From CAVQAH01 sp963784195 (GTDB taxonomy: Bacteria > Acidobacteriota > Vicinamibacteria > Vicinamibacterales > 2-12-FULL-66-21): a DNA stretch of 64,000 bases. Position 1 is the first letter of the stretch; every line of letters begins with the position of its first letter. Under the pieces are notes generated by a model. It worked only from the letters and a program-made list of their open reading frames with translations. It did no database searches and was not told the DNA's origin. The position numbers and the translations under genes are program-made. Location: assembly GCA_963784195.1 (NCBI GenBank), contig CAWARA010000020.1, positions 558,001 to 622,000 on the forward strand, written 5' to 3'. This document shows positions 19,584-28,176 of this stretch, one piece after another.

Positions 19584-20387
19584 ATGACGTGCCTCATGCG
19601 ACTCGTCAAGAAGCCCAACGGCAGCAGCGACCACCCCGGGGCGCCATTGCCCTCCTTCCGTTACGTCCCGTTCCTCGACCACCCGTCGATGTCCGAGGTG
19701 CGGCTGGGGAACCGGGAGCGCCACCAGCTCGCGCTGATCTCGACGGTGCTCAAGCTGCCGGCTCGAACGCCGCTGTTCATGCAGGGCGACTCGGCACGCT
19801 GGGTATTCAACGTCACGGAAGGGGCCGTCGCCGTCTCGCGGTTGTTACCGACCGGCAAGCGCCGGGTGCTCGCGTTCGTGTTCCCAGGTGACATCTGCGG
19901 TCTCGCGCGACGCGGTCTTTACATCAACTCAGCGAGAGCGATCACGCCGGTGACGGTCTTGCGCATTCCGATCGATGCGCTCAAGACATTGATGATGCGC
20001 AACGCGGATCTGCAGTTCGAGTTCATCTGCAAGATCACCCATGCGCTGCGCGAGTCGCAGCGGCAGATGCTGATGCTGTCGCGGAGGGATCCGGTCGAGC
20101 GAGTCGCGTTGTTTCTCAGCAAGATCGAGCACGCGCAGGGAACCGACACGCCGCAGACGATCCCGCTGACGATCAGCCGCACCGATGTCGCGAGTTATCT
20201 CGACCTGACGCCCGATGCGGTCATGCAGGCCATGCGCGAGCTGGTCGACGCTGGAGCGATTGTGCGGGCGGGACCCTCGGCACTCCGGATCGCCAACCGC
20301 CGGCGCTTTCAGAAGTTCATCGACGGCGAGCGGCCGCAACCGGCACACGCACGTACGCCCGCGGCGCGGACGTCGCGGTCGGGATAG
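19584..20387 (+). CDS. Crp/Fnr-family transcriptional regulator
   Basis: 267 residues from ATG 19584 (an alternative ATG lies at 19596). An N-terminal cyclic-nucleotide-binding-like beta roll (LPARTPLFMQGDSARWVFNV, FVFPGDICGLA) is followed by a long dimerisation helix and a C-terminal Crp-type winged helix (ISRTDVASYLDLTPDAVMQ). There is no N-terminal cysteine cluster, so it is not an oxygen-sensing FNR. The recognition helix reads TPDAVMQ where FNR/FixK proteins have TvETiSR, so its target is probably not the standard FNR box. The last 71 bases overlap the end of the convergent kinase gene. Confidence 0.87.
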   Translation: MTCLMRLVKKPNGSSDHPGAPLPSFRYVPFLDHPSMSEVRLGNRERHQLALISTVLKLPARTPLFMQGDSARWVFNVTEGAVAVSRLLPTGKRRVLAFVFPGDICGLARRGLYINSARAITPVTVLRIPIDALKTLMMRNADLQFEFICKITHALRESQRQMLMLSRRDPVERVALFLSKIEHAQGTDTPQTIPLTISRTDVASYLDLTPDAVMQAMRELVDAGAIVRAGPSALRIANRRRFQKFIDGERPQPAHARTPAARTSRSG

Positions 20388-21356
20388 CGAAGCGAAAGCT
20401 CGCACCTCCCTCGGGGTTGGGCGTCGCCCACAGCCGCCCGCCCTGCGCCGCGATGATGGCGCGGCTGATCGCCAGACCCATACCCATCCCCTCGGGCCTC
20501 GTCGTGTGGAACGCGCGGAAGACCTCTTGCGCCTCTTCCGGATGCAGGCCCCAGCCGGTATCGCTCACGCTGATCTCGACGAGCTCCTCTGACCGGTCGA
20601 GCGACGATCTGAAGGTGACTTCGCGCCGCGTACTCTCGCGCATGGCGTCGATGGCGTTCATCGCCAGGTTCACCAGCACCTGCTGGAGGAGGACGGGGTC
20701 GGCCAGCATCTCCGGAAGGTCTGGCGCGAGCACGGTCCGCACCGACACATTGGCGGCATCGAAGCTGCGGCGGGCCAGGCCGACGACGGTCTCGATGAGC
20801 TCGTTGGCCCTGACTGGCGACTTCGCGTTGGTCCGTTCGACGAACAGACGGCGCGTCTGATGAATGAGCTCGCTTGCCCGCTTCGCGTCCTTGACGATGT
20901 CCTCGAGCGCCTCACGAACGAGCTCCTGCTCCGCGTGCGAGCGGCCGGGGTGCGACCGCAGACTCGCCTGCGCGTTAGCGATGATCGCGCAGAGCGGCTG
21001 GGTGACATCGTGGGCAATGGATGCCGCCAGTTCGCCCATGCCGGTCATCCGCCGGAGCCGTTCGACATCCAGTTGCGACCGCGTCAGCGCTTCCTCTGCG
21101 TTCGTCGGTCGGTGATCGCGCGCACGATACTGAGGAACCCGTTGAGGCAGGTGACCACCCGAGCCTCATAGTGGCGGCAGCTGCCACCGGTGACCGGCAA
21201 CGAGTACTCGACGCCGACGGGATCTCTCACGCGCAGCGCCTGCTCGGATCGCCTGAGTCTGCGCCGGGACGCCACGAGCAACAGAATCGTGACCGCCTGA
21301 AGCAGGCAGAGCACGAAAATCCCCCACGAGGCCGGGTCGAGGAACGCGGGATTCAC
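20317..21356 (-). pseudogene. membrane histidine kinase with partial PAS, frameshifted
   Basis: The first frame has one transmembrane helix (WGIFVLCLLQAVTILLLV), a short linker and only the C-terminal half of a PAS domain (EYSLPVTGGSCRHYEARVV, IVRAITDRR). The kinase core is in another frame: EEALTRSQLDVERLRR, then SIAHDVTQPLCAI, NLAMNAIDAM, DTGWGL and GMGMGLAISR. A single missing base (a G in acGgca near 21105) rejoins them; this is the only break here in the minus-one sense. No response regulator is adjacent. The 3' end overlaps the convergent Crp/Fnr gene by 71 bp. Confidence 0.8.
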
Positions 21357-21386
21357 GAGGACCTGATCACCCGTTGACCTGCATCG

Positions 21387-22046
21387 TCATGCCGTTCGCC
21401 GTCGTCCTGCAACGGCCGTTTCGAATTCATCCTCGTTGATGGCGTTGAAGGCGAACGCCGCGAGGGCACCGCCGAGAAAATCAGCGACGAGGTACAGCCA
21501 GATGTTCGACCATGGAAGCAGCCCCATCGCCGACGCGCCGATGGCGACGGCGGGGTTGAATGCGCCTCCCGAGATATTGCCGACGGCAAAGGCTCCCGAA
21601 AGGACAGTGAAACCAATGGCCAGTCCGAAATACGAATTGCCCGCCGTCGCGCGCGCGGTGGCGACGTTCAGCACGACATACACGAGCGCGAACGTGAAGA
21701 GCAGCTCGGCGCCGAGGGCGGCGGGCACTTTCGCGTAGAACGGCGCGCCGCTCTCGCCACTCTTGAGGAACATCACAGCCCCGGCCGCGGCGAGGGCGCC
21801 CGCCACCTGCGCAGCCATGTAGGGGACGACATCCGCGGCGGGACACTTCCCGCGCATGAAGACACCGAGCGTGACAGCGGGGTTGTAGTGGGCCCCGGAT
21901 ACATGACCCCCGGCATAGATCATCACCATCAGGATCGAGCCGATGGCCAGCGGAGCAATCACGCCTGGCCCGGCGGCGATTCCGGTGCTTCCTATTGTCA
22001 GGACCAGGAAAAAGGTGCCGATGAACTCACAGAGATACTTGCGCAT
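21387..22046 (-). CDS. MIP-family channel (aquaporin-like)
   Basis: 219 residues from ATG 22046, with six membrane segments and two half-helices. Both Asn-Pro-Ala boxes are present: GHVSGAHYNPAVT and GGAFNPAVA. The start directly precedes the first helix (CEFIGTFFLVLTIGSTG). The short loops suggest a water channel of the AqpZ type rather than a glycerol facilitator, but the selectivity filter cannot be judged with confidence. The promoter region is shared with the divergent ABM-like gene and contains the inverted repeat at 22148-22177. Confidence 0.9.
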   Translation of the reverse strand: MRKYLCEFIGTFFLVLTIGSTGIAAGPGVIAPLAIGSILMVMIYAGGHVSGAHYNPAVTLGVFMRGKCPAADVVPYMAAQVAGALAAAGAVMFLKSGESGAPFYAKVPAALGAELLFTFALVYVVLNVATARATAGNSYFGLAIGFTVLSGAFAVGNISGGAFNPAVAIGASAMGLLPWSNIWLYLVADFLGGALAAFAFNAINEDEFETAVAGRRRTA

Positions 22047-22147
22047 TAACCAATCCTCGCCTTCCTGCTCACATCCGGCGCCCCACATCCTTCCGACCCG
22101 AGCGGTCGAGCGCGGTGGAAGATAGCCGGGGGCGGGCAGAGGCAAGT

Positions 22148-22177
22148 GCTGTACCCGGGGTATTTCACACGTACAGC
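22148..22177. promoter_or_regulatory. inverted repeat gctgtac-N16-gtacagc, candidate operator
   Basis: Perfect 7-bp arms separated by 16 bp between divergent genes (aquaporin-like channel and ABM-like protein). The spacing puts the arms about two helical turns apart, as expected for a dimeric regulator. The bound protein is unknown. Confidence 0.4.
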
Positions 22178-22289
22178 GCGCTGGGCAGCGTGCGGGCCGC
22201 CACGACCGGTCGCGGGACGGCCGGACATTCGTGGCGTCCGGACCCGCGCAACCACACGCAAAATCTGATCGCTCGACCGGGTATGGGGG

Positions 22290-22628
22290 TTGCAGTCCTT
22301 GGTCGCCGTGCTCACGGCCTCGCTGTGGTTTCGGGTCCAGCCGCACAAGCGTGCTGAAGTGCTCAGTGCGGTTGACGCACTCGTGGAACGGATGCGGCTT
22401 GCCCGCGGCTGCGGCCGCAGCCGCGTCCTCGCCGATGTGGAGGACGGAAACGCCTTCACCGTCGCGTCCGAGTGGACGGACCCTGACTGCGCCGAGGCGT
22501 TCTTTCAGTCGCGGGAGTTTCAGATTTTTCGCGGGATGAGGATCCTGCTACGCGAGGAGCCGACCATCGTGCTCGACGATGTGCGCGCGCGGGTGACGCG
22601 GCTCGTGAGAAACCACAGTGCGAGCTGA
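22290..22628 (+). CDS. antibiotic biosynthesis monooxygenase (ABM)-like small protein
   Basis: 112 residues with a ferredoxin-like dimeric alpha-beta-barrel pattern: a strand (ASLWFRVQPHKR), a helix (VLSAVDALVERMRLARGC), a second strand pair (RSRVLADVEDGNAFTVASEW) and a helix containing FFQSREFQIFRGM. Such ABM proteins include monooxygenases, heme-degrading enzymes and structural homologues. The start is uncertain: TTG at 22290 or GTG at 22308, the latter just before the first strand. It sits tail to tail with the sigma-54 activator. Confidence 0.7.
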   Translation: MQSLVAVLTASLWFRVQPHKRAEVLSAVDALVERMRLARGCGRSRVLADVEDGNAFTVASEWTDPDCAEAFFQSREFQIFRGMRILLREEPTIVLDDVRARVTRLVRNHSAS

Positions 22629-22648
22629 GCGCGGCGACGCCGCCGGGA

Positions 22649-23671
22649 TCATCGCGGGCGGACGATCCCCAGCTTCAGCATCCGGCTTCGCAACGTACTC
22701 GGTTTCAGACCCAGCAGCTGCGCGGCGCCACTCGACCCTTCGATCCGCCAGCGCGTCGCATCGAGGACTCCGCGGATGTGCCGACGTTCCATATCCACCA
22801 GCGTGACCGCGCTGCCGGTCTGCGGTTCCTGCGCCGCAGGCATCCAGGCTTCGCCGAGCGCCAGCGTCGTCGTGGGCGACAGAATGATCGCGCGCTGCAA
22901 CACATTCTCGAGCTCGCGCACATTCCCCGGCCAGTCATACGACTCCAGCAGCTGCATGACCTGCGACGGGATCGTATCGATGCGCTTCTGCAACGTGCGC
23001 GAAAGCCGTTTCACCAGATGGCGCACGAGCACGGCAATGTCCTCTGGCCGGTCCCTCAGCGACGGCAGCGTGATCGGAAAGACGTTCAGACGGTAATAAA
23101 GATCGCGGCGGAACCGGCCCTGGCGCACTTCTTCGGTCAGGTCACGGTTGGACGCGGCAATCACGCGAACGTCCACGTCGACGGTCCGCGGGTTGCCCAG
23201 ACGCTCGACCTGCCCTTCCTGGAGCACGCGCAGCAGCTTCGGCTGCAGTTCCAGCGGCAACTCGCCAACTTCGTCGAGGAAGATCGTGCCCTTGTTGGCG
23301 AGCTCGAATCGCCCGATCTGACTCGCGTGGGCGCCGGTGAAGGCGCCGCGTTCCCGCCCGAACAACTCGCTCTCGATCAGGTTCGCGGGCAGCGCCGCAC
23401 AGTTGACGACCACCATCGGCCGGTTGCGCCGTGGGCTGCGCCGGTGGATCGCGCGCGCGACAAGCTCTTTGCCCGTGCCGGTTTCCCCGAAGAGGAGCAC
23501 AGTTGCCGTCGTCGCGGCGACTTGATCGACGCGGAACATGACGTAGCGCAACGCGTCGCTGTCGCCGACGATCAGATCGCGATCGTCCTGGTCCGGTTGA
23601 CTCACATCGTCGCGTCGGAACTGCGCAACGCCTGAAAGGTTTTCGTGAATGGGTAGCGCAGGGTATGTCAC
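22649..23671 (-). CDS. sigma-54-dependent transcriptional activator
   Basis: 340 residues from a GTG start. AAA+ domain with Walker A GETGTGKE (62-69), the sigma-54 contact loop GAFTGA (109-114), Walker B TIFLDEVGELP and an Arg-finger region. A Fis-type helix-turn-helix closes the protein (AAQLLGLKPSTLRSRMLKLG). The N-terminal region before the AAA domain is only about 30 residues, with no REC, GAF or PAS module. Activity must therefore be controlled by a partner protein or by expression level, as in PspF-like activators. No -24/-12 promoter was found in the adjacent intergenic DNA. Confidence 0.92.
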   Translation of the reverse strand: MTYPALPIHENLSGVAQFRRDDVSQPDQDDRDLIVGDSDALRYVMFRVDQVAATTATVLLFGETGTGKELVARAIHRRSPRRNRPMVVVNCAALPANLIESELFGRERGAFTGAHASQIGRFELANKGTIFLDEVGELPLELQPKLLRVLQEGQVERLGNPRTVDVDVRVIAASNRDLTEEVRQGRFRRDLYYRLNVFPITLPSLRDRPEDIAVLVRHLVKRLSRTLQKRIDTIPSQVMQLLESYDWPGNVRELENVLQRAIILSPTTTLALGEAWMPAAQEPQTGSAVTLVDMERRHIRGVLDATRWRIEGSSGAAQLLGLKPSTLRSRMLKLGIVRPR

Positions 23672-23703
23672 GGCAGCACCCCGAGTTCTGGCCGAAACGA
23701 AGT

Positions 23704-23751
23704 GACGGGCCCGTGGGTTGCCGGGAGATTGGAGTGGTCCACGGGCCCGTC
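23704..23751. repeat. 13-bp perfect inverted repeat with 22-nt loop
   Basis: Arms gacgggcccgtgg and ccacgggcccgtc pair perfectly. The element lies upstream of the sigma-54 activator gene (minus) and the TPR regulator gene (plus). It could be an operator for a large dimeric regulator or an RNA hairpin. There is no T-run. Confidence 0.55.
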
Positions 23752-23853
23752 GCCGGCCGGCGTGGCGAGGTACACCGGCTCGGTCTCTACAAACTCAATC
23801 CCGCCGTCCCGGCGGCGGGAAAGCCATTCTGTACGGATAATCTCTTTGATGGT

Positions 23854-23920
23854 GGTTGGATTGCGGTAGGAGGTACGTGAGAATTAGGGGTCTGCCCTCG
23901 ACGGTTGGATTTCGGTAGGA
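23854..23920 (+). promoter_or_regulatory. 18-bp direct repeat upstream of TPR regulator
   Basis: Copies at 23854-23871 (ggttggattgcggtagga) and 23903-23920 (ggttggatttcggtagga) differ at one position and are 49 bp apart start to start. The second copy ends 59 bp before the ATG of the winged-helix/ATPase/TPR gene. OmpR-type winged helices bind tandem direct repeats, so an autoregulatory site is plausible but unproven. Confidence 0.45.
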
Positions 23921-23979
23921 TCAGGAACCTCATCGCTGACGCCCGGCGTCTCGTAAACGTAGACTGCTGATCAGGACCG

Positions 23980-26900
23980 ATGAAGCATTTCCACCCGTTC
24001 CGGCTCGATGCCGCCGCGGAATCCCTCTGGCAGGGCGAGTCGCGTATCGGCCTGACGCACAAGGCTTTTGCCGTGCTCAGGTGCCTGGTGGACCGCGCGG
24101 GCCGTGTCGTGTCGCGTGACGCCCTGCTCGAGGCCGTCTGGCCCGACACTCACGTGCATCCGGACAACGTCAAAGTCCTGATCGGCGAGATCCGTCGCGC
24201 GCTGGGAGACGATCACGCCAGGCCGACGTACATCCGCAGCGTCCCGAAGCGCGGTTACATTTTCATTGCCCCGATCTTCGAGGCGCCGCCGGAGCTCTTG
24301 CCCGGAAGTTCCCCTCAGATCTTCGTCGGCAGACAGGTCGAGCAAAAGCCGCTGGCCGCCGCCCTGGAATCGGCGCTGTCGGGCGACCGTCGGCTCGTAT
24401 TCATCACCGGCCCCGGCGGCATGGGAAAGACGGCGCTCTGCGAGACGTTTCTGCGGTCCGCGGGAACGACGCACGGCATGCGCGCGACCTGGTCGCAGTG
24501 CCTCAAGCACTCCGGTCCGTCCGAGCCGTACTATCCGCTTCTCGACGCGCTCGTCCGGCTGACGCGCGCCGCGGGCGACGAATCGATCGCGGCGCTGCTC
24601 GCACAACACGCCCCCAGCTGGATTCCACATCTTCCGACACTGCGTCACGACGGCAGCTACGCGCCCGGCGCCAACAACCTGCGGCTGGCCACGCCGGCCC
24701 GCATGCTGCGGGAGATCGTGGCGGCGCTCGAAGCACTCTCGCAGGATGAATTGCTCGTGATCTGGCTCGACGACATCCAGTGGGCAGATCCCGCGACGGT
24801 AGACGTGCTCGCGAGCCTGGGACAACGGCGCGATCCGGCACGCTTGCTCGTCATCGCGACGATGCGTCCGCTGGACGCGGCGCCGGCGTCACCGCTGCGC
24901 CGCGTCTGCGGCGACCTGCTGGCGCACAACCGCGCCGCAGACGTTCACCTGCAGCCGCTGGGCACGACAGACGTGCAGGATTACCTGCAGCAGCGATTCG
25001 GCAAGCACCGTCTCGACGCGATCGCCGAGACCCTCCGGCGATCAACGGAGGGTAACCCGCTCTATCTCGTCACGGCTGTCGAACGGCTGGTTGAGAAAGG
25101 ACACATCATCGAAGGGCTTCATGGCTGGGAAATGAGGGTGTCCCCCGATGCGCTCGACGCACTCATCCCGGTCAGCCTCGCCGGCGTGCTCTCCAAACAG
25201 ATCGAAGATCTGACGACGGATGAACGGCACGCGCTCGAATCGTCCAGCATCGTCGGCAGCGAGTTCTCGCTCTGGGCGACGGCGATTGCGGCGGAACGCG
25301 ACGAGATCTCGCTCGAGTCTGTCCTCGAATCGCTCGCCCGGCGGCAGGCGATCATCACGAGAGACGGCATGGTGCAGATCGCAGATGCCGCGGTCAGCCC
25401 GAAATACCGTTTCCGGCACGCCCTCTACCACGACCTCGTGCTCGACAGCGTTCCTGCAACGGCGAGATCGAAGGCGCACGATCGGATCGGCGGCGCGCTC
25501 GAGTCTGCGTTTGCGGGCCGGGAGAGCGAAGTCGCGGCCGACCTCGCACGCCATTTCCACGGGTCGGGCGATCACCGGAAGGCAGCGGCCTACCTGCGGC
25601 TGGCCGCGAAGAACGCGTTGCTGCGCTACGCGCCCCGAGAGAGTGCGGCGCTGCTGCACGGCGCATCGGCGCACCTTGCGCACACCAACGGCGCGGATCG
25701 GCTCGAGATGGAGCTGACCGTCATGCTGGAGCTGGCCCAGGCGCAACAAGCCGCAGGTGAGCCGGGACTCGCCGCGAGCACGCTTCAACGCATGGAGCGG
25801 CTTGCAACGGAAACGGCCCGCTACGACGACCTGGTTCGGGCGCATCTCGGGCTGGCGCAAGTCAACATCACGCTGGCGCGCGATCGAGCGCTCCACTATG
25901 CGCACGCGGCGTCCGAAGGCGCCAGCCGCGCAACCGATCCGATGCTCATCGGATCGGCAACGATTCAGGCCGGCTTGATCCAGCTGTACTTCGGTGGCTG
26001 GTCGGACTCGCTCGCCGATCGAATCGTGGAAGCGCTCGGTCAGTTGCCGCAAGGTGCCGGCTCCGACAAGCGATCCCTGACGATTCGCTTGCTGTTCATT
26101 CACATCATGCGGTCGTCCTACGCGGCAGCGTGGAATACCGGGCGCAAGCTGCTTGCGGCATCGCTGCGCAGCGGCGACCTCGCGGACTGTCTTCAGAACT
26201 ATCACTCGGTCTCGATGGCCGCGCTCCATCTGGGCCGATGGCTGGACGCGCATCGGATCGCCGGCGAGGGCGCCGCGCTGGCCGAGAGAATGGGCGCCTC
26301 GCTCGAAGCGGCATCGCTGCGCCTCCAACAGGCGTGGGTCGCGCTCGAGGCCCAGCGCTGGGAGGATGCGCACCGGATGGCGCTCGGCGACCGCGAGTTG
26401 ATCGAGACGTGCGGGTGTGTCGGCGGCCTGCAGATGTCACTGCTGCTCGGCGGTGCCTCGTCACTCGCGCTCGGACGAATCGAGGAGGCATCGGCGCAAC
26501 TCGAGCGGTTGCGGGAGTGGCAGGCGGGCGATCACCTGATCCTCGACTGGTTCTGGAAGATCGTCCTGCACATCACCCTTGCCGAGGTGGCGCTGGCTCA
26601 GCGGGATCCCGAGCGCGCTTCGCTCGAAGCCGCCGCAGCAGTCCGAGCGGCCGAGGCGACCGCGGAACGCACGTGGAGAAGCCGCGCTCATAGCACAGCG
26701 GCGCTCGTGGCCATGGAACGCCGATTCTTCACAGATGCCGAGCGTGAGCTGCGGCTGGCCAAACGGGAAATCCGGGGGATCGACGCGCCCCTCGCCGCCT
26801 GGCGAATCGACGCGGTCTCGGCAGCGTTGTTGGAACGGACCGCGCGGCCGGAATCGGCCAAACGAGCGCGCGCGCGATACGAACGGTCGATGCGCCGCCT

Positions 26901-26988
26901 GAGAAGCATCAGCCTGGGTGACCCTGCTCCCGTGGGGTCGCCCGACAGACCGCCCTTCCGGGATACGCCCCGCCGGCAAGTTCACTAA
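23980..26988 (+). CDS. winged-helix/ATPase/TPR transcriptional regulator
   Basis: 1002 residues. An OmpR-type winged helix occupies residues 1-100 (AVWPDTHVHPDNVKVL, PKRGYIF). A STAND/AAA-type ATPase follows, with P-loop GPGGMGKT (144-151) and Walker B VIWLDDIQWAD (about 265). Residues 530 to the end are a helical TPR-like array rich in Ala/Leu (AAYLRLAAKNALLRYAP, LGLAQVNITLARD, and others). The layout matches MalT/AfsR-like signal-integrating regulators, which oligomerise on ligand and ATP binding. It is the long paralogue of 12842-14389. The inducer is unknown. A tandem direct repeat upstream may be its own site. Confidence 0.88.
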   Translation: MKHFHPFRLDAAAESLWQGESRIGLTHKAFAVLRCLVDRAGRVVSRDALLEAVWPDTHVHPDNVKVLIGEIRRALGDDHARPTYIRSVPKRGYIFIAPIFEAPPELLPGSSPQIFVGRQVEQKPLAAALESALSGDRRLVFITGPGGMGKTALCETFLRSAGTTHGMRATWSQCLKHSGPSEPYYPLLDALVRLTRAAGDESIAALLAQHAPSWIPHLPTLRHDGSYAPGANNLRLATPARMLREIVAALEALSQDELLVIWLDDIQWADPATVDVLASLGQRRDPARLLVIATMRPLDAAPASPLRRVCGDLLAHNRAADVHLQPLGTTDVQDYLQQRFGKHRLDAIAETLRRSTEGNPLYLVTAVERLVEKGHIIEGLHGWEMRVSPDALDALIPVSLAGVLSKQIEDLTTDERHALESSSIVGSEFSLWATAIAAERDEISLESVLESLARRQAIITRDGMVQIADAAVSPKYRFRHALYHDLVLDSVPATARSKAHDRIGGALESAFAGRESEVAADLARHFHGSGDHRKAAAYLRLAAKNALLRYAPRESAALLHGASAHLAHTNGADRLEMELTVMLELAQAQQAAGEPGLAASTLQRMERLATETARYDDLVRAHLGLAQVNITLARDRALHYAHAASEGASRATDPMLIGSATIQAGLIQLYFGGWSDSLADRIVEALGQLPQGAGSDKRSLTIRLLFIHIMRSSYAAAWNTGRKLLAASLRSGDLADCLQNYHSVSMAALHLGRWLDAHRIAGEGAALAERMGASLEAASLRLQQAWVALEAQRWEDAHRMALGDRELIETCGCVGGLQMSLLLGGASSLALGRIEEASAQLERLREWQAGDHLILDWFWKIVLHITLAEVALAQRDPERASLEAAAAVRAAEATAERTWRSRAHSTAALVAMERRFFTDAERELRLAKREIRGIDAPLAAWRIDAVSAALLERTARPESAKRARARYERSMRRLRSISLGDPAPVGSPDRPPFRDTPRRQVH

Positions 26989-27007
26989 CGCTCCCCAGCC
27001 TCCCTAT

Positions 27008-27024
27008 TACTAGCCCGGGTAGTA
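27008..27024. promoter_or_regulatory. 17-bp near-palindrome, candidate operator
   Basis: TACTAGCCCGGGTAGTA has perfect 5-bp outer arms (tacta/tagta) around a cccggg core. It lies 42 bp before the GTG of the beta-lactamase-fold gene, where an operator or activator site would sit. Confidence 0.35.
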
Positions 27025-27065
27025 CTTCCCCCCCTGCAACGGTTCAGGTACACTGTGGGCTTCCC

Positions 27066-28154
27066 GTGGCACAGCTGAAGCGATTCGCTCCGACCCTCGC
27101 CCTCGTCGCGCTGATGCTCGTGGCCCCCGGGTCGCGACAACACGTCGACGCCCGGCAGAACCAGTCCGTTCTCAGCTCGTCTCCTTTCGAGGGTTATCTG
27201 GAGCCGCTTCGGGTCCAGGCCGGCATCCCCGGTCTGTCAGCGGTGATCGTCGCCGACGGTGAGGTCATCTGGGAGCGCGGCTTCGGCTTTCAGAATCTCG
27301 AAGCGCGCATTCGTGCCACGTCGGACACCCCGTATCCAGTTGCCGATTTGAGCCAGACGATCGCGGCCGTTCTGCTGCTCCAGTGCGTCGAAGGCAAGAG
27401 GCTGGATCTCGACACGCCTGTCGAGCGATTCGGCGTGATCCTCCCCGAACGCGGGATCACGATGCGTCACTTGCTCTCGCACTCGTCGTCAGTGACACCC
27501 GGCGAGACGTTCAGGTACGAGCCGGAGCGCTTCGCGCGGCTGACCGACCTGATGGAGCAATGCGCACCGCAGCCGTACCGGAAAAGCGTATCGCACCGAA
27601 TCCTCGAATTCCTCGCGATGCGCGACTCGGTTCCTGGCCGGGATCTCCAGGACAGGTCGGCCGTACCAGCGGGTCTGTTCGAGCCCTCGCACCTGGAGCG
27701 CTACGCCAGCGTGCTCGAACGGCTCGCGATTCCCTACAAGGTGGACAAGCGCGGCCGCGCCACGCGCAATGACCTGCCGGTCGAGGGGATCAACGCGGCC
27801 ACGGGTCTCGTCACGACGGCGAGAGATCTCGCGCGCTTCGATGCGGCGCTCGACACGATCCTGCTCCTCGACGAGACGCGCAATGCGTCCTGGACCAATG
27901 CGGCCGGAAACGATCAGCGGATGCTGCCAACCGGCCTCGGCTGGTTCGTTCAAAGCTACAAGGGCGAACGGGTCGTCTGGCACTTCGGCCTCGTGCCGAA
28001 CGCGTATTCGTCTCTCTACCTGAAGATTCCGTCACGGCGGATCAGCGTCATCCTGCTCGCCAACAGCGACGGGCTCAGCTCCCCCTTCCAGTTACAGCTT
28101 GGCGACGTCACCCGCTCGCTCTTCGCCAATCTCTTCCTCAAGTCCTTCCTCTAA
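27066..28154 (+). CDS. beta-lactamase-fold protein with degenerate active site
   Basis: 362 residues from a GTG start, with a signal peptide (PTLALVALMLVAPGS). The overall order of segments matches serine beta-lactamase/esterase proteins: PGLSAVIVADGEVIWERGFGF, then the helix after the active site (DTPVERFG, MRHLLSHSSSV), then WHFGLVPNAYSS as the third motif. The SxxK position reads D94-L-S-Q97 and the YxN position reads YEP, so nucleophile, general base and Asn are all replaced; only the His-x-Gly remains. This is probably a non-hydrolytic binding or regulatory protein. Compare the intact homologue at 5101-6546. Confidence 0.8.
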   Translation: MAQLKRFAPTLALVALMLVAPGSRQHVDARQNQSVLSSSPFEGYLEPLRVQAGIPGLSAVIVADGEVIWERGFGFQNLEARIRATSDTPYPVADLSQTIAAVLLLQCVEGKRLDLDTPVERFGVILPERGITMRHLLSHSSSVTPGETFRYEPERFARLTDLMEQCAPQPYRKSVSHRILEFLAMRDSVPGRDLQDRSAVPAGLFEPSHLERYASVLERLAIPYKVDKRGRATRNDLPVEGINAATGLVTTARDLARFDAALDTILLLDETRNASWTNAAGNDQRMLPTGLGWFVQSYKGERVVWHFGLVPNAYSSLYLKIPSRRISVILLANSDGLSSPFQLQLGDVTRSLFANLFLKSFL

Positions 28155-28176
28155 CCTGAAAACTGGGGGCGACGCG

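Noticed and set aside
21084..21187. The short minus-strand frame of about 70 codons at the kinase frame break
   Set aside because: It is a third-frame shadow; the kinase core continues in the EEALTRSQ frame instead.
25042..26373. A 443-codon frame opposite the TPR regulator
   Set aside because: Antisense shadow; the plus frame carries P-loop, Walker B and TPR-like repeats.
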